Shown here: positions 43,282 to 53,924 of the stretch, one piece after another
How positions within the stretch are numbered: the first letter of the stretch is position 1
Layout of the letters: every line of letters starts with the position of its first letter
Origin: Dipteris shenzhenensis
Lineage: Eukaryota; Polypodiophyta; Polypodiopsida; Gleicheniales
DNA: 64,000 nucleotides
Strand: one strand, 5' to 3'
Assembly (NCBI GenBank): GCA_047967505.1
Contig: CM106538.1
Notes under the pieces: model-generated
The model's input: the letters and a program-made list of their open reading frames with translations, nothing else
Databases searched by the model: none
Told to the model about the DNA's origin: nothing
Position numbers and translations under genes: made by a program

Positions 43282-43333
<52 letters not shown>
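43183..43333. repeat. (GT)n-(GA)n compound microsatellites
   Basis: 43183-43248 is (GT)n(GA)n(GT)n. After TTCTCAAAAAAAGAAA, 43264-43333 repeats the pattern. Minus frames rich in HT are products of the repeats. Confidence 0.93.
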
Positions 43334-43334
<1 letters not shown>

Positions 43335-43788
43335 CCAAAATGGAAGGGGGCCACTTGGCAACAAAGTGTGTGGGACACTTTTTAATAAAATTGTAATAAG
43401 TGGAGCACTCCCTGGAAGGCAGTGCTAACAAATACATACACATACATGTCTATGTGGATATGCATATGCATATGTGTAGATATGGACACATGCAGACATG
43501 CACATGCGTGCATTACACACACACACACACAAACAAAAGCTCAATTATACTTAAACTTGTATAAAGTTTGATTTGAACGTACTTTCTTATTGACCCCATA
43601 TGCCATGTTTTCTTGTTCCATGTGTTGGGATCTAGATACACTAATTTCTAGATCACTGGGTCCCAGATCCCTAGTTTCAAATGTACTGCTTCCAAGTTTC
43701 GGATCCCTTTGTCCCGAATGCCTAGTTCCAAATCCATGGCTTCCAAGTTTCTGATTTACATAACCTCTTCTTTAACATTGAGGAACAC
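43334..43788. other. Non-coding stretch with (AC)n and CATATG-rich DNA
   Basis: An (AC)n run is at 43514-43530. At 43650-43750 'TC..GATCCC/CTAGTTCCAAAT' variants repeat loosely. No gene is seen. Confidence 0.4.
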
Positions 43789-44655
43789 TTTTTTGTAGCA
43801 TATACCTAAAGGTTATACATAAACGAATATAAATAAAAGAAATATGATTATATAGCTGTAGATCACAACACCGTGTCCAATCTATCACAAATCTCCCATC
43901 CTTGATTGGCATCTTTGAGAGCATCTTCTAACCAATTAATGGTGCATTTAGAAGTCATTATTGATAACTCTGGGGGATAAGGCCTATCTCTCTTGGTCCT
44001 TCATGATGACTTTCTATCCACCTCTCCTTCATCTCTTTCTCCTTCATATTGTTTGATCCATTTTTGCAGTTCTCCACAAATGGAAAGACAGCAGGTGTTC
44101 ACTTTGAGTTTCAAGGATATATTCATTTTCTTTTTCTTCCCTTCCCTTATACAATCTCTACTGCAACCTGTGCATCACTGGTATCATCCCAAAGTCAAGG
44201 CATATCTAGATTGGTTTGCATAAGAAAATTTATAACATGCTACCCTCTCATCTAGCTTTTTGACTTACACACCCTTGCAACACCTCAAAAATAGTTCAAA
44301 GAAAGACATGCACTGCCCATGCAAAGTTTCTGCATATGCTACTTCATCTATCAAGTGCATGATTAGATGTGGTGTGTCCATAATACTTGTTCTACTCTAG
44401 CTACAAAGATAGCTAGCTTCCTTATTGTACTCTCTTTTTTAATGGAAATGCCTTTTCAATCAAAGATATGACATTACTGGATAAAATTCTCATTTCCTAA
44501 ATGGATGATTTATTTCTCTCTTTTGATGATATATCCACCGGCATATACCCATCAGATATAAATTAGAACTGACTTTGTCAATGAGAAGGAAAATTAGACA
44601 TGCACATTAGACCCTCCAACATACCTTATAAATACAGTGAGCTTATTGATGGCAT

Positions 44656-44868
44656 TCAATGCATCTTTAGTACCACATCAGTGCAAAGCAAGCGGAAGTA
44701 CAAACCATAGTAACAATAATGTATCAATAAATGAAAACAAAAGTGAATTTTTTTTTTGAGTTCAAGTGGAAATAATGTTACTTGTATCATTTTGTGCCAA
44801 TCATGTGACTTGAGACCACTTACTTTTTTAAGTACAGGCATATTATTTCCAATATCATTTTTTGCCAA
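44656..44868 (-). pseudogene. TNP2-like transposase fragment (copy in D)
   Basis: It reads KNDIGNNMPVLKKVSGLKSH followed by DWHKMIQVTLFPLELKK, the counterpart of the fragment at 23020-23420. Keeping the 'SGLKSHD.H' residues in both copies supports real coding ancestry. CACTA origin is tentative. Confidence 0.4.
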
Positions 44869-44954
44869 TCGTGTGACTTGAGATCACTTATTTTTCAATT
44901 CAAAGTAAAGCAATCCATCAAGCTACGCATACACCCAATCGGGGGTTTTCATCA

Positions 44955-45605
44955 CACTCGAGGGATCAACCATGCAACCCTCAACCAAGGTAGCATCCTG
45001 ACCTATCAATCGCTTCTCATCTTAGTTGGCAGCACGGTATGCTGCCTTGTTATATTATTAAAAGCATTTTGATTCCAAGAAAAACTCACCTACATCCATA
45101 TGTTGTAGTCTTAGGTGAGTGTCTAGGTTAGGCAGCCTTGGTCAGTTCCATGTGTGCTAGGTGAGTAGGGTCCTGATAGTTTGCACTCAATCCATGCACA
45201 ACACCCCACCAACAAAATCTAGGCCTAAGGGCAAGAGCCAAAATTCCTCCCCCCATGCATAGTCCATGTTTTTAGGGTCCGCCATTCTTCAAGGAGGTTA
45301 CCCTACTGACAACCCTTCCAATTGTAAAATAGGCTAAGTTAGAGCCCTCGACTAGGTCACAAAATATCACAAAATGTCAAGAAATGTCCAAAATTCCCTA
45401 AAAATGCCACAAGAAGGGCCAACTTGAAAAACATGTTGAATTAAGGATAACCCAGCACATGTTGAATTAGCAATTTAGGGTACATTGGGTGAATAAGCCA
45501 ACGTGGACCACATTAAATAGCCCAATGCCATGTGGGGATACCAAGTCAGTGCATAACGTGATAGTAGTTCAGTGCTCCTCTAATTCAATGCATGCTGACT
45601 TAGCT
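44955..45605. repeat. Direct repeat of 47178-47805
   Basis: ACACTCGAGGGATCAAC, TCCATATGTTGTAGTCTTAG, GTCCATGTTTTTAGGGTC and GTGATAGTAGTTCA(G/A)TGCTCC are shared, with high similarity over about 640 bp. The copies lie about 2.2 kb apart in the same orientation and both match A (20690-21300) inverted. Confidence 0.88.
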
Positions 45606-45909
45606 TCCCCCCCCTCTACCTTCTTCGTGATCAGTGTAGTACCACTCCCTTTTGTCGTCAACTTGTCTGAATTGCCATCTTAGCTTTGAACCTCTGACCT
45701 TTACTTCCTAAAGTGCTATAGAGTCAGGGGTGAGACCTTTGCTTCTGATCCATCTTTTGAGAATTGTTGGTCTAAGATCATTTGATAATCCTTGGACATT
45801 GAGACTAAGGAAGGTGAATAGGTCTTGTTTTTGCATCATTGGGTATTGATTTTGTTTCTTTCTTCTTAAAATCCACTTGCAGCACAAGGTTGAAGCCTCT
45901 TTATAGCCT

Positions 45910-45949
<40 letters not shown>

Positions 45950-46060
45950 CTTCTACTGCTGGCTCCTTAGGCTTCTCGTCCAAAGGAGCTAAGTGAAGAC
46001 CACCTTTCAGCCTAGAAGATTTTTCTAAATTTCACTAGAGTAAAGGGGGGGTTGTCTCTA
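45605..46060 (-). mobile_element. LINE 5' fragment with endonuclease N-terminus
   Basis: The minus frame 45983-45708 runs from a (GA)n-encoded RE repeat into FLSLNVQGLSNDLRPTILKR and WIRSKGLTPDSIAL. This matches the start of the LINE apurinic-type endonuclease ('NVRGL...K...'). It interrupts the repeat unit whose two parts are 44955-45605 and 46060-46100. It contains (CT)n at 45906-45946. Confidence 0.6.
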
Positions 46061-47840
46061 ATTCAGCGCACACTGAATTAATTTTCTATAAAAAAGGACC
46101 CTCCATCAAAAGATAAGCTTGGGGTCAGTCCTTGGAATCATGGCCTGTATCTAGTGCTTATCGTAATCTACTCAGGCCATAAGGGGAGATTTGGGGTAAA
46201 AAAGGGCCCTCTAGCTTGAGGGCCTAATTCTTCCTCTAATCAAAAAATTAGCAATCCACCAATGCAGAGGCTCAAGCCTTTAAAGAAATTTGGAAATTTC
46301 CCTCCTCCTCATTGGTGGAAGGAAATGCTTGTCAGAACCTTTACCCCTTTTACTAATGTAAAGGGGAATTCAAATACTCAACAGGTGATCTTGGCCATCG
46401 GATTAGGGACGAGAACCAAGGTGTCAATCTATCTTATTCATAGTGATTGATCTTGCAAGATCCAATGGTTCAGATAGTGTGGCGCACATTACATTCAATG
46501 GGCATGGCGGCTGCATTTAGACCATTAAATCTACAAGATCTAATGGACATTGTTGACTATGTAACAAGGCAGACCTCACATGTTACAGCCACATTAATGT
46601 TCAATGAGTGTTCAATTTTGACCATTAGATCTACATTGGATCTAACGTCACCTATAGAAGGGGGCAGAAGGCTGTGCTTCACACACAAGCTCGCCTCCAC
46701 ACATGTGGGGAAAAGTTGGTAGTCCTCTCTTAGGGTGTGTTGCCAACCAATTGTGCCCATTGGATGTTCTCTCATCCTATAGCTACAAAAAGACATGCAT
46801 TGTGATCTGTTAGATGGATGAGGTTCATCCAATGGCACACATTAGGTGATTCACGCGTGCCCTTAGATTGGCCTTTGATCCAAAGGTGGACAATCAGTGT
46901 GGCACATGAGCCATTTGATTCCATCTTAGTTCATGGGATTGCTCGAGTCATTTAATGCAAGAAGCTGATCCCTTTGATGGTGATGTTGATCCAAGGGTGA
47001 GGATTAGGCACCTCATGTACGCCCTTGGATGGGAAGGAGATCTAAAGGTGGAGAAAAGGTGCTTCATGCCCACCTTTAGATCCCTAAAAAAAATGTAGCA
47101 TCACTTGCTAAGGTCAATGACCTGCAACAAGTCAACATAGTACTATTGCCTCGGAACGGAGTGACTAAAATCACCATTGACACACTCGAGGGATCAACAT
47201 GCAACCCTCACCTATCAATCGCTTCTCATCTTAGTTGGTGACAGGATATGCTGCCTTGTTATTTTCTTAAAAGCATTTTGATTCCAAGAAAAACTCACCT
47301 ACATCCATATGTTGTAGTCTTAGGTGAGTGTCTAGGTTAGGCAACCCTGGTCAGTTCCACGTGTGCTAGGTGAGTAGGGTCCTGATAGTCTGCATTCAAT
47401 CCATGCACAACACCCCACCAACAAAGTCTAGGCCTAAGGGCAAGAGTCAAAATTCCTCCCCCCACGCATAGTCCATGTTTTTAGGGTCTGCCATTCTTCA
47501 AGGAGGTCACCCTACTGACAACCGTTCCAATTGTAAAATAGGCTAAGTTAGAGCCCTCGACCACGTCACAAAATATCACAAAATGTTAAGAAATGTCCAA
47601 AATTCCCAAAAAATGATGCAAGAAGGGCCAACTTGAAAAACATGTTGAATTAAGGCTAACCCAGCACATGTTGAATTAGCAATTTAGGGTACGTTGGGTT
47701 AATAAGCCAACGTGAACCATGTTAAATAGCCCAATGCCATGTGGGGATACTAAGTCAGTGCACAACGTGATAGTAGTTCAATGCTCCTCTAATTCAATGC
47801 ATGATGAATTAGCTAATTCAATGCACACTTAATTAATTTT

Positions 47841-47850
47841 CTATAAAAAG
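47841..47850 (+). promoter_or_regulatory. TATA box of repeat D
   Basis: CTATAAAAAG follows the palindrome cluster and precedes the plus-strand ORF at 47971 by about 120 bp. The related copy at 46085-46094 also has TATAAAA, while A has CTATAG. A core promoter is plausible. Confidence 0.5.
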
Positions 47851-47970
47851 AGACCCCCTGGAAAAAAATTCACTGCGATACCCATTGTAACCAGACTTTG
47901 CCGAAATTTCTCCAAAACTTTCCACAGCCTCCAAAACTGATTCCCAACCCTCCTGGCTACCCCCATCTAC

Positions 47971-48780
47971 ATGAATTCTAGCGTCAAAAGTTCTGATGAC
48001 TCCTTAAATGACCTCTTCCAAATTATTACACATTTGGCCAATGACCCTCCCAAGGGGAAACAACCGGTCTCACCACCCCATCCACTAGTCTCGCCACTCC
48101 ATCCAACACTATCTCCACTGCCACAGCTCCTCCCACCTCTACCATTCCCGCTCAGTAACTCCATCCATCTCTCTACCCCTCCTTGATCCCATTATCAAAG
48201 AACAACTGACCATGGAACCTAGTCCCAATCCCAGCCTCAAGAATCTGGATAGGCATCCACTTCCCAACCAACTAAGCGATGCAAACTAATTCCAACAACC
48301 CCACTATACATAGAGCACTCAGTGACCCTACAAATACATCCCCCCTAGCACACCAATGGCTAGAATCTCTTCAAGGCATGGTGATTCATTCTCTTTTCTG
48401 CTATACAATCCCAATCTTGATTTCATCCTCTAGTATCGCAGCTACCAATGCTATTGGGCTTGCCATAGCCCCAAAGTTTAGCCTTACCTAGAAGCACTTG
48501 GGCTCATGGCTTAGGGTTTACATTTTTATTGATGAACTAGGCACCATGCACCACTTTCAAATCATCATTGATGCCATCAAGTCCGTCTTTGGTTTCCTAG
48601 CCCCATGACCGAACCATTTGTGAAAGTGTAGCACTCGAAATAGAAAATTGCACCCCCTGTCGATTAGGATAGTTGTCGCCACCACAAGGGAGGCATTCCA
48701 TTTGATATTATTAAAGATAAATCTTTTGTCAAGCCAGCCCAGGTGCTCTGCTTCCTAACAAAGGGGATATGTTAAGTCAT
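47971..48780 (+). pseudogene. Unknown repeat-encoded protein (copy D)
   Basis: The frame 47971-48186 starts MNSSVKSSDDSLNDLFQIIT and continues DPPKGKQPVSPPHPLVSPLH. Later frames give SLQGMVIHSLFCYTIPILIS and, near 48540-48600, HHFQIIIDAIKSVFGFL. It matches the minus-strand relic in A (20495-19620). Several frame breaks are present, the family is unknown, and a TATA box lies upstream. Confidence 0.45.
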
Positions 48781-48917
48781 CATAATGTCATCATGCCTAA
48801 TCTATTTCTTTGACTCCTTGACATGTATGCAAAAGTCTCAGATCATACAATTGTGGCCTCCATTGGATTTTTGATCATTTTGTTATAGGATATTCCTAAA
48901 AGATTTCCAACAGTGGA

Positions 48918-49115
48918 AGTTGTAACATACTCCTCTGAAAGCCAAAGGAGTTTCCTACCCCGGTCGCGTGTGATGCACATACCTTGAGTATAACCTGCCG
49001 GTCCTAAATCCTTCATGTCAAAGGCCTCATGCAACTTGTCCTTTAATGCATCTAGCTCATAAGTGTTCTTGCTAGCCAATAACATATCATCCACATAAAA
49101 TGCCAGAAGTATCAA
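48918..49115 (-). pseudogene. Copia RT fragment with YVDD box
   Basis: It reads LLAFYVDDMLLASKNTYELD, ALKDKLHEAFDMKDLGPAGY and LLWLSEEYV, the copia RT palm. After EEYV the frame passes into sequence shared with repeat A (TVGNLLG...), so the rest of the protein has been replaced. Confidence 0.8.
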
Positions 49116-49406
49116 AATATGATCCTTAGCCCATTTAGTGTAGAGGCAGTGATCAATTTCATTCCTTCTGAAACCCTGGGACAGAATGAAAGCATCAAAA
49201 CCGGAGAAAAGATCTCATCAAACTCCACACCCTTCTCTTTCTTGAACCCTTTAGCAATCAAACGATGTTTTTACTTGGGCACGTCATCACCTGTGACCTT
49301 CATCTTGTAGACCCATTACATGGCAGTGCTTTCTTTCCATGTGGCAAAGAATCCAAGTCCCAAGTCTTATTCTTCATGAGTGAACTCATCTTTGATTGCA
49401 TAGCAT

Positions 49407-50124
49407 ACTCCCAGCTGCGCTGATCCTCACACATCATAGCCTCTCTATAACAAGAAGGCTCCTTGAAATCAGTAAGCATCACATAGTCTGTGAAATCAGT
49501 AAGCATCACATAGTCTATGAAATCAGTAAGCATCACATAGTCTACCCCTGGAACAAATCTATGAGGCACTCTAGACATTCTAGTTGATCTTCTCAAGGGC
49601 ATTTCAGGTAGCTATCCCACTTGCATATCATCCACATTTGGCTCATAATTTCCACCAATAAATGATCCATCATATTCCCTTGATTCTGTACCTATGGGAG
49701 TATAAGGTGGCACCATTTCTTGTACATTTGATGCATGGACAACTTGCTGTCTATCAATATCCACGAGAGGATTCGCATCCTGGAAAGTGATTCTCCTCAT
49801 TTCCACATCCCTCATGGGTGTCTTATGCATCTTCTTCTCATTAATACCACATCATGGCTTCATATGATCTTCTTTGCTTCTGGATCCCATAGACGATAGC
49901 CCATCTCTCCACTTTCACCACAACCCAGAAAGATGCGTATTTCCTAGACTTAAGATCTAGCTTCTTCTGAAGCTCTTTTGACACATGTGCAGATGCCTCA
50001 CGCTCAAATATATGAAAAGGAGAGTAAGAGGGCTTCTTGCCACTCCATGCCTCTTCAAGAATACCACCATCCAAACTCTTAGTAGGTGAACTATTGATCA
50101 CATGCACTCCAATCTTCATTGCCT
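49407..50124 (-). repeat. Left arm of an inverted copia duplication
   Basis: These 718 bp (integrase C-terminus, linker, RT start) are the reverse complement of 51485-52202, with few differences by eye (about 97% over the first 400 bp). Both carry the same in-frame TGA and the same 1-base loss after 'HDVV', and the same 27-bp triplication. The spacer is 1360 bp. Confidence 0.9.
49465..49542 (-). repeat. Three 27-bp tandem units (DYVMLTDF) in copia linker
   Basis: GACTATGTGATGCTTACTGA begins each unit on the minus strand. It encodes DYVMLTDFI, DYVMLTDFT and DYVMLTDFK. Copia elements normally have one such unit before 'EP..Y.EAM'. Confidence 0.92.
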
Positions 50125-51484
50125 CATCCCAAAAACCACCAGAAAGACTTGCATAGGAAAGCTTACATTGCAACCTTTCCTAAATAGTATAGTTCATCTT
50201 ACCTGCAACTGGATTTTGCTCTAGAGTATGAGGGGACGTGAGCTCCCTCTTGATCCCACGTGCATCATAGAAATGCTAAAAGTCATGAGAGAGATAGCCT
50301 CCATCATTGTCAACCCGTAGGTATTTAAGCATTTTACTTGACTAATTTTCAACCAAAGCCAGCCATTTTTGAAATATTTGGAACACATAGCTCTTCATAG
50401 ACATAGCATAAGCCCACACTTTCCTAGTTGCATCATAATGTCACATAGTATTCACCCCACCTAATGACCATGTAGGCATGGGACCACATATGTCTGAATG
50501 CACCAAATCAAGCTTTGCAAGCTCAGCTTTGAAAAACCTTTGTTTCCCCTTCTTTTATGGGCTGATTTAATCTACTTCCCATAAAGACAATGCTCACAAA
50601 ATTCAAAGTAAAAAAAACTCAAATGCAGTACATCATTCCAGCTCATGTGCCCCAACCGGCAATTCCACAAAGAAGTACTTGGCTACTCGGTTATTACGAC
50701 AACATGATCAGAAACCCTTGATACATGTAAGGGATACAATGTCCCACACTTGGCACCCCTTGCCAAAACCATAGAGCCTTTTTTGAATTTTCAAACTCTA
50801 AAATCCAAAGATGGTTTGAAGACCAGCATCATCTAGTTGACCCCCTGAAATGAGCCTCTTGTCAGCTTAGGCACATGTCTCACATTTTTCAAAACAAATG
50901 CAGACCCATTTGCAAAAGAAAACTTTATGTCACCTGCTCCCACTATGTTACATGCATAGAGATGCACACAACCTGTCTTTCCATTGTCAGTTATTTCTAA
51001 GATGCACACAACCTGTCTTTACATTGTCATAAGTGGAGAACCATTCCATAGGGGGAGTAGCATGGAATGAAGCACCAGAATCCAAAATCCAATCCTAGAA
51101 ATATGCATCATCTAAAGTGGTAAGCAACTCTGTAGGTAGACTAGGCATGAAGAGAATGTCAGTGTCACTATTATCAGTGACGGCATTAATCTCCTCGATC
51201 TTCACTTTTCTTTTGTCCTCCCTTGGACTCTCTTTCTTCTTATTTGCACGCCAATTCGCATTTTTTTAAAAATTAATTTGCTCTCTTTTCAGCTTGTAGC
51301 AATCCTTTTTCATGTGGCCCTTCTTGCCACAATGATAACACTCAATGTTCTGTGCCCAGGATTTGCTACGAGACTTCCCTCTTTCTTGGAACTTCCCCCT
51401 AGACTATGATCTATCCTTTGCCCATTTAAGGTTGCATCCTCCTTCTTGCCTTCCATAGACTGTCGTCTAAAATAGCATCCCACA

Positions 51485-52202
51485 AGGCAATGAAGATTGG
51501 AGTGCATGTGATCAATAGTTCACCTACTAAGAGTTTGGATGGTGGTATTCTTGAAGAGGCATGGAGTGGCAAGAAGCCCTCTTACTCTCCTTTTCATATA
51601 TTTAAGTGTGAGGCATCTGCACGTGTCAAAAGAGCTTCAGAAGAAGCTAGATCTTAATTCTAGGAAATGCATCTTTCTGGGTTATGGTGAAAGTGGAGAG
51701 ATGGGCTATCGTCTATGGGATCCAGAAGCAAAGAAGATCATATGAAGCCATGATGTGGTATTAATGAGAAGAAGACGCATAAGACACCCATGAGGGATGT
51801 GGAAATGAGGAGAATCACTTTCCAGGATGCGAATCCTCCTGGAATGTTGATAGATAGCAAGTTGTCCATGCATCGAATGTGCAAGAAATGGTGCCACCTT
51901 ATACTCCCATAGGTACATAATCAAGGGAATATGATGGATCATTTATTGGTGGAAATTATGAGCCAAATGTGGATGATATGCAAGTGGAATAGCTACCTGA
52001 AATGCCCTTGAGAAGATCAACTAGAATGTCTAGAGTGCCTCATAGATTTGTTCCAGGGGCAGACTATGTGATGCTTACTGATTTCATAGACTATGTGATG
52101 CTTACTGATTTCACAGACTATGTGATGCTTACTGATTTCGAGGAGCCTTCTTGTTATAGAGAGGCTATGATGTGTGAGGATCAGCGCAGCTGGGAGTATG
52201 CT
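51485..52202 (+). mobile_element. Copia segment, plus-strand arm of the inverted duplication
   Basis: On the plus strand the frames give KIGVHVINSSPTKSLDGGIL, LWDPEAKKII, VEMRRITFQDAN, MPLRRSTRMSRVPHRF and PSCYREAMMCEDQRSWEYA, which is integrase C-terminus to RT start. It is cut at 52202, where repeat X begins. The remainder of this copia copy, RNase H, resumes at about 58850. Confidence 0.88.
52062..52139 (+). repeat. Three 27-bp tandem units (DYVMLTDF), plus-strand copy
   Basis: Units start at 52062, 52089 and 52116 and are identical in arrangement to the inverted copy at 49465-49542. Confidence 0.92.
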
Positions 52203-52510
52203 ACCAAGCACTTTTCACCTAGCTACTAAGTGTAGGGCAATGGGAGATAATGGAAGAAGCACATGCAAGCAAAGGCTTATCGTGGACTCCCCGGCAATGA
52301 TGCCAAAAATGTGGTCTGGCAGTGACACATGTTGTGGGGGTCTTGAAGGGATGCCGTTGGAGCCTCCTACACCATTCTACTCCTTGTGGGAGCAATACAA
52401 GCACATACAATCCTAGAGTGTCATGCAAATAGCTTCTGAAATGTGAACCCTCAAGAGGAGAAGGGGAGAGGGAGAGGGAGAAGAAAAGGGAAGGGGAGTG
52501 GGAACCATGA
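52203..52510 (+). repeat. Repeat X, copy 2, left part
   Basis: It matches 14920-15241 in the same orientation and lies inside the plus-strand copia copy. It is split at the sequence CATGA by the gypsy element 52511-58802 and continues at 58808-58835. Confidence 0.88.
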
Positions 52511-52978
52511 TGAGACATCCATATCTGATTACTTCTAGCTTTACATTGAATCACGGGCACATGCACTTGTTTTATCCTCCTAGCCAACCTCGGTGGTAGC
52601 AAGCTTCTCAGCAAAAATCAAGAAGAAGCCATTTTCATAAAAGCTTTAGCTTGCTTAATCCCAACGAGCCCCAAAACTCCCTAGATGGATCTAGCATGCC
52701 ACATGTCTTCAATTTAGGGTCCTTCCTTAATGCATCATTTACCCCTCTCTTGGGATATCTTTGAAACATTTGCCCCTAGGCATATTTCATGCATTTAGGT
52801 CCCTTAGCCTTAGATCCACCTAGTCTAGTGCCATGTCACCCACACCAAGGACCTTGACCTTTATTCCTTTTTGATCATTTACATGTAGCTCAAACAAATA
52901 TAATACAAACATTGATCCTTTAAAGCAAAATATCGACTGACCCTTTCGAGGTCATGTTACCTCAACTTGAGCGTAACG
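52511..52978 (-). repeat. 3' LTR of the 52.5-58.8 kb gypsy
   Basis: It begins TGAGACATCC and ends GAGCGTAACG. In element orientation the LTR therefore starts CGTTACG rather than TG; both LTRs agree on this, so the first base may be a shared C/T change. Confidence 0.92.
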
Positions 52979-52992
52979 TTCCTTCCCTCTTC
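52979..52992 (-). other. Polypurine tract of the second gypsy
   Basis: On the minus strand GAAGAGGGAAGGAA directly precedes the 3' LTR. Confidence 0.75.
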
Positions 52993-53019
52993 AAGCATCA
53001 ATGTCCTCGACGATGAAGT

Positions 53020-53914
53020 CTAGGAACACTCTCTGTAACTGGTATACGAATTCCCAGGTAGCTTCTGATACAGGTAGACCATGCCATGCAACCAACACCA
53101 TAGGTATCTTCCGATTGCACACTTGCATTGTTCCTCGGTCAGGATTCCTATTGGTTTTCGTCTTGCATTATCCTCTATCTCCTGAAACAAAACAACACCC
53201 TTGATTAATGAGTCACCTGTATGCAAAAATTTCTTTAAACGAGAAACATGAGACACTAGGTGCACCTTACAACCCTGTGGCAATTCTAATTTATAGGCTA
53301 CCTTGCCTATTCTTTTTAGAATTAACCATGGCCCACAATATCGAGGTGATAACTTAGCACACTCTCCTGCAGTCAAAGACAGAGTGCGAAGGAACTATGA
53401 GAAAAACTTTTTCTCCTTCCTTAAATTCTCTAGCGGATCGGTTTTCATCCGCATACGCCTTAGCTCTATCCATAGCTTGGCGGATGCTAGCTCTCGCAAG
53501 TGCTAGCATCTACCGCATCTGAACCACAAAGTTCGCGGCACTAGGCACTTTCTGAGGTATTCCAACTATAGTTGGATTCGCTGGCCTATAACCATAGTTC
53601 AGCTCAAATGGACTGAACCCTGTAGAGGAATGTTTTCTATCATTGTAGGCAAACTCTAATAATGGCAACCACTTGTCCCATGTATGTTGCCTCAATGACA
53701 CACATGCTCTAAGCATATCCTCTAAAATTTGGTTGATTCTTTCCGTCTGACCATCCGTTTCTAGATGATTCCCACTATTCATTCCCAACTCAATCCTTAG
53801 TGTCTCAAATACTGCAGTCCAAAAATGACCGGTAAATTTGACATCTCTGTTTGACACTATGGATTTGGGTAATCCATGCAAACGAAATATATGTCTAATA
53901 AACAAATCTGCCAC
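53020..53914 (-). pseudogene. Integrase core C-terminal half and chromodomain-like tail
   Basis: The frame 53914-53510 has HGLPKSIVSNRDVKFTGHFW (second catalytic Asp), TDGQTERINQILEDMLRA (catalytic Glu) and FAYNDRKHSSTGFSPFELNY. The frame 53376-53020 continues with KLSPRYCGPWLILKRIGKVA, LVSHVSRLKKFL and, in a shifted frame, WHGLP.SEATWEF, a chromodomain-like tail. The zinc-binding N-terminus and the first catalytic Asp are missing, because RNase H joins directly to ALQVADLFI near 53920. Confidence 0.85.
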
Positions 53915-53924
53915 TTGCAGGGCA

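Larger units (their letters stand above)
43790..48918. repeat. Large unclassified repeat D (inverted, rearranged copy of A)
   Basis: D is the reverse complement of three parts of A (details under A). D also has its own rearrangements: a second copy of the palindrome and upstream region (44955-45605, equivalent to 47178-47805), a LINE fragment in it (45605-46060), and a same-orientation piece of A (46104-46328) joined at 46329 to the inverted part. It ends at about 48918, where copia sequence begins. Confidence 0.75.
48905..51510 (-). mobile_element. Ty1/copia element, decayed, minus-strand part
   Basis: Minus-strand pieces in copia order: gag zinc knuckle ECYHCGKKGHMKKDC (about 51290-51345, intact CX2CX4HX4C); protease WILDSGASFHATP (about 51055-51100); integrase LVHSDICGPMP, YLRVDNDGGYL and HTLEQNPVAGKMNY (50480-50180), in which the usual catalytic glutamate of 'VAE' is glycine; linker DPEAKKII-type sequence; then RT pieces KHRLIAKGFKKEKGVEFDEIF and LAFYVDDMLLAS. 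The middle of RT is deleted near 49140. The sequence stops at about 48918 against repeat D, and RNase H is missing on this strand. Confidence 0.85.

Noticed and set aside
43061-43443. His/Thr-rich minus frames
   Set aside because: They are products of (GT)n and (GA)n repeats.
44955-47805. The 640-bp direct repeats (44955-45605 and 47178-47805) as LTRs of one element
   Set aside because: No primer site, polypurine tract or gag-pol lies between them, and the same unit also occurs alone in A. They are better seen as duplicated parts of a larger repeat.
52219-52614. 131-codon minus frame spanning repeat X and the gypsy LTR
   Set aside because: It crosses an insertion boundary, so it cannot be an ancestral gene.
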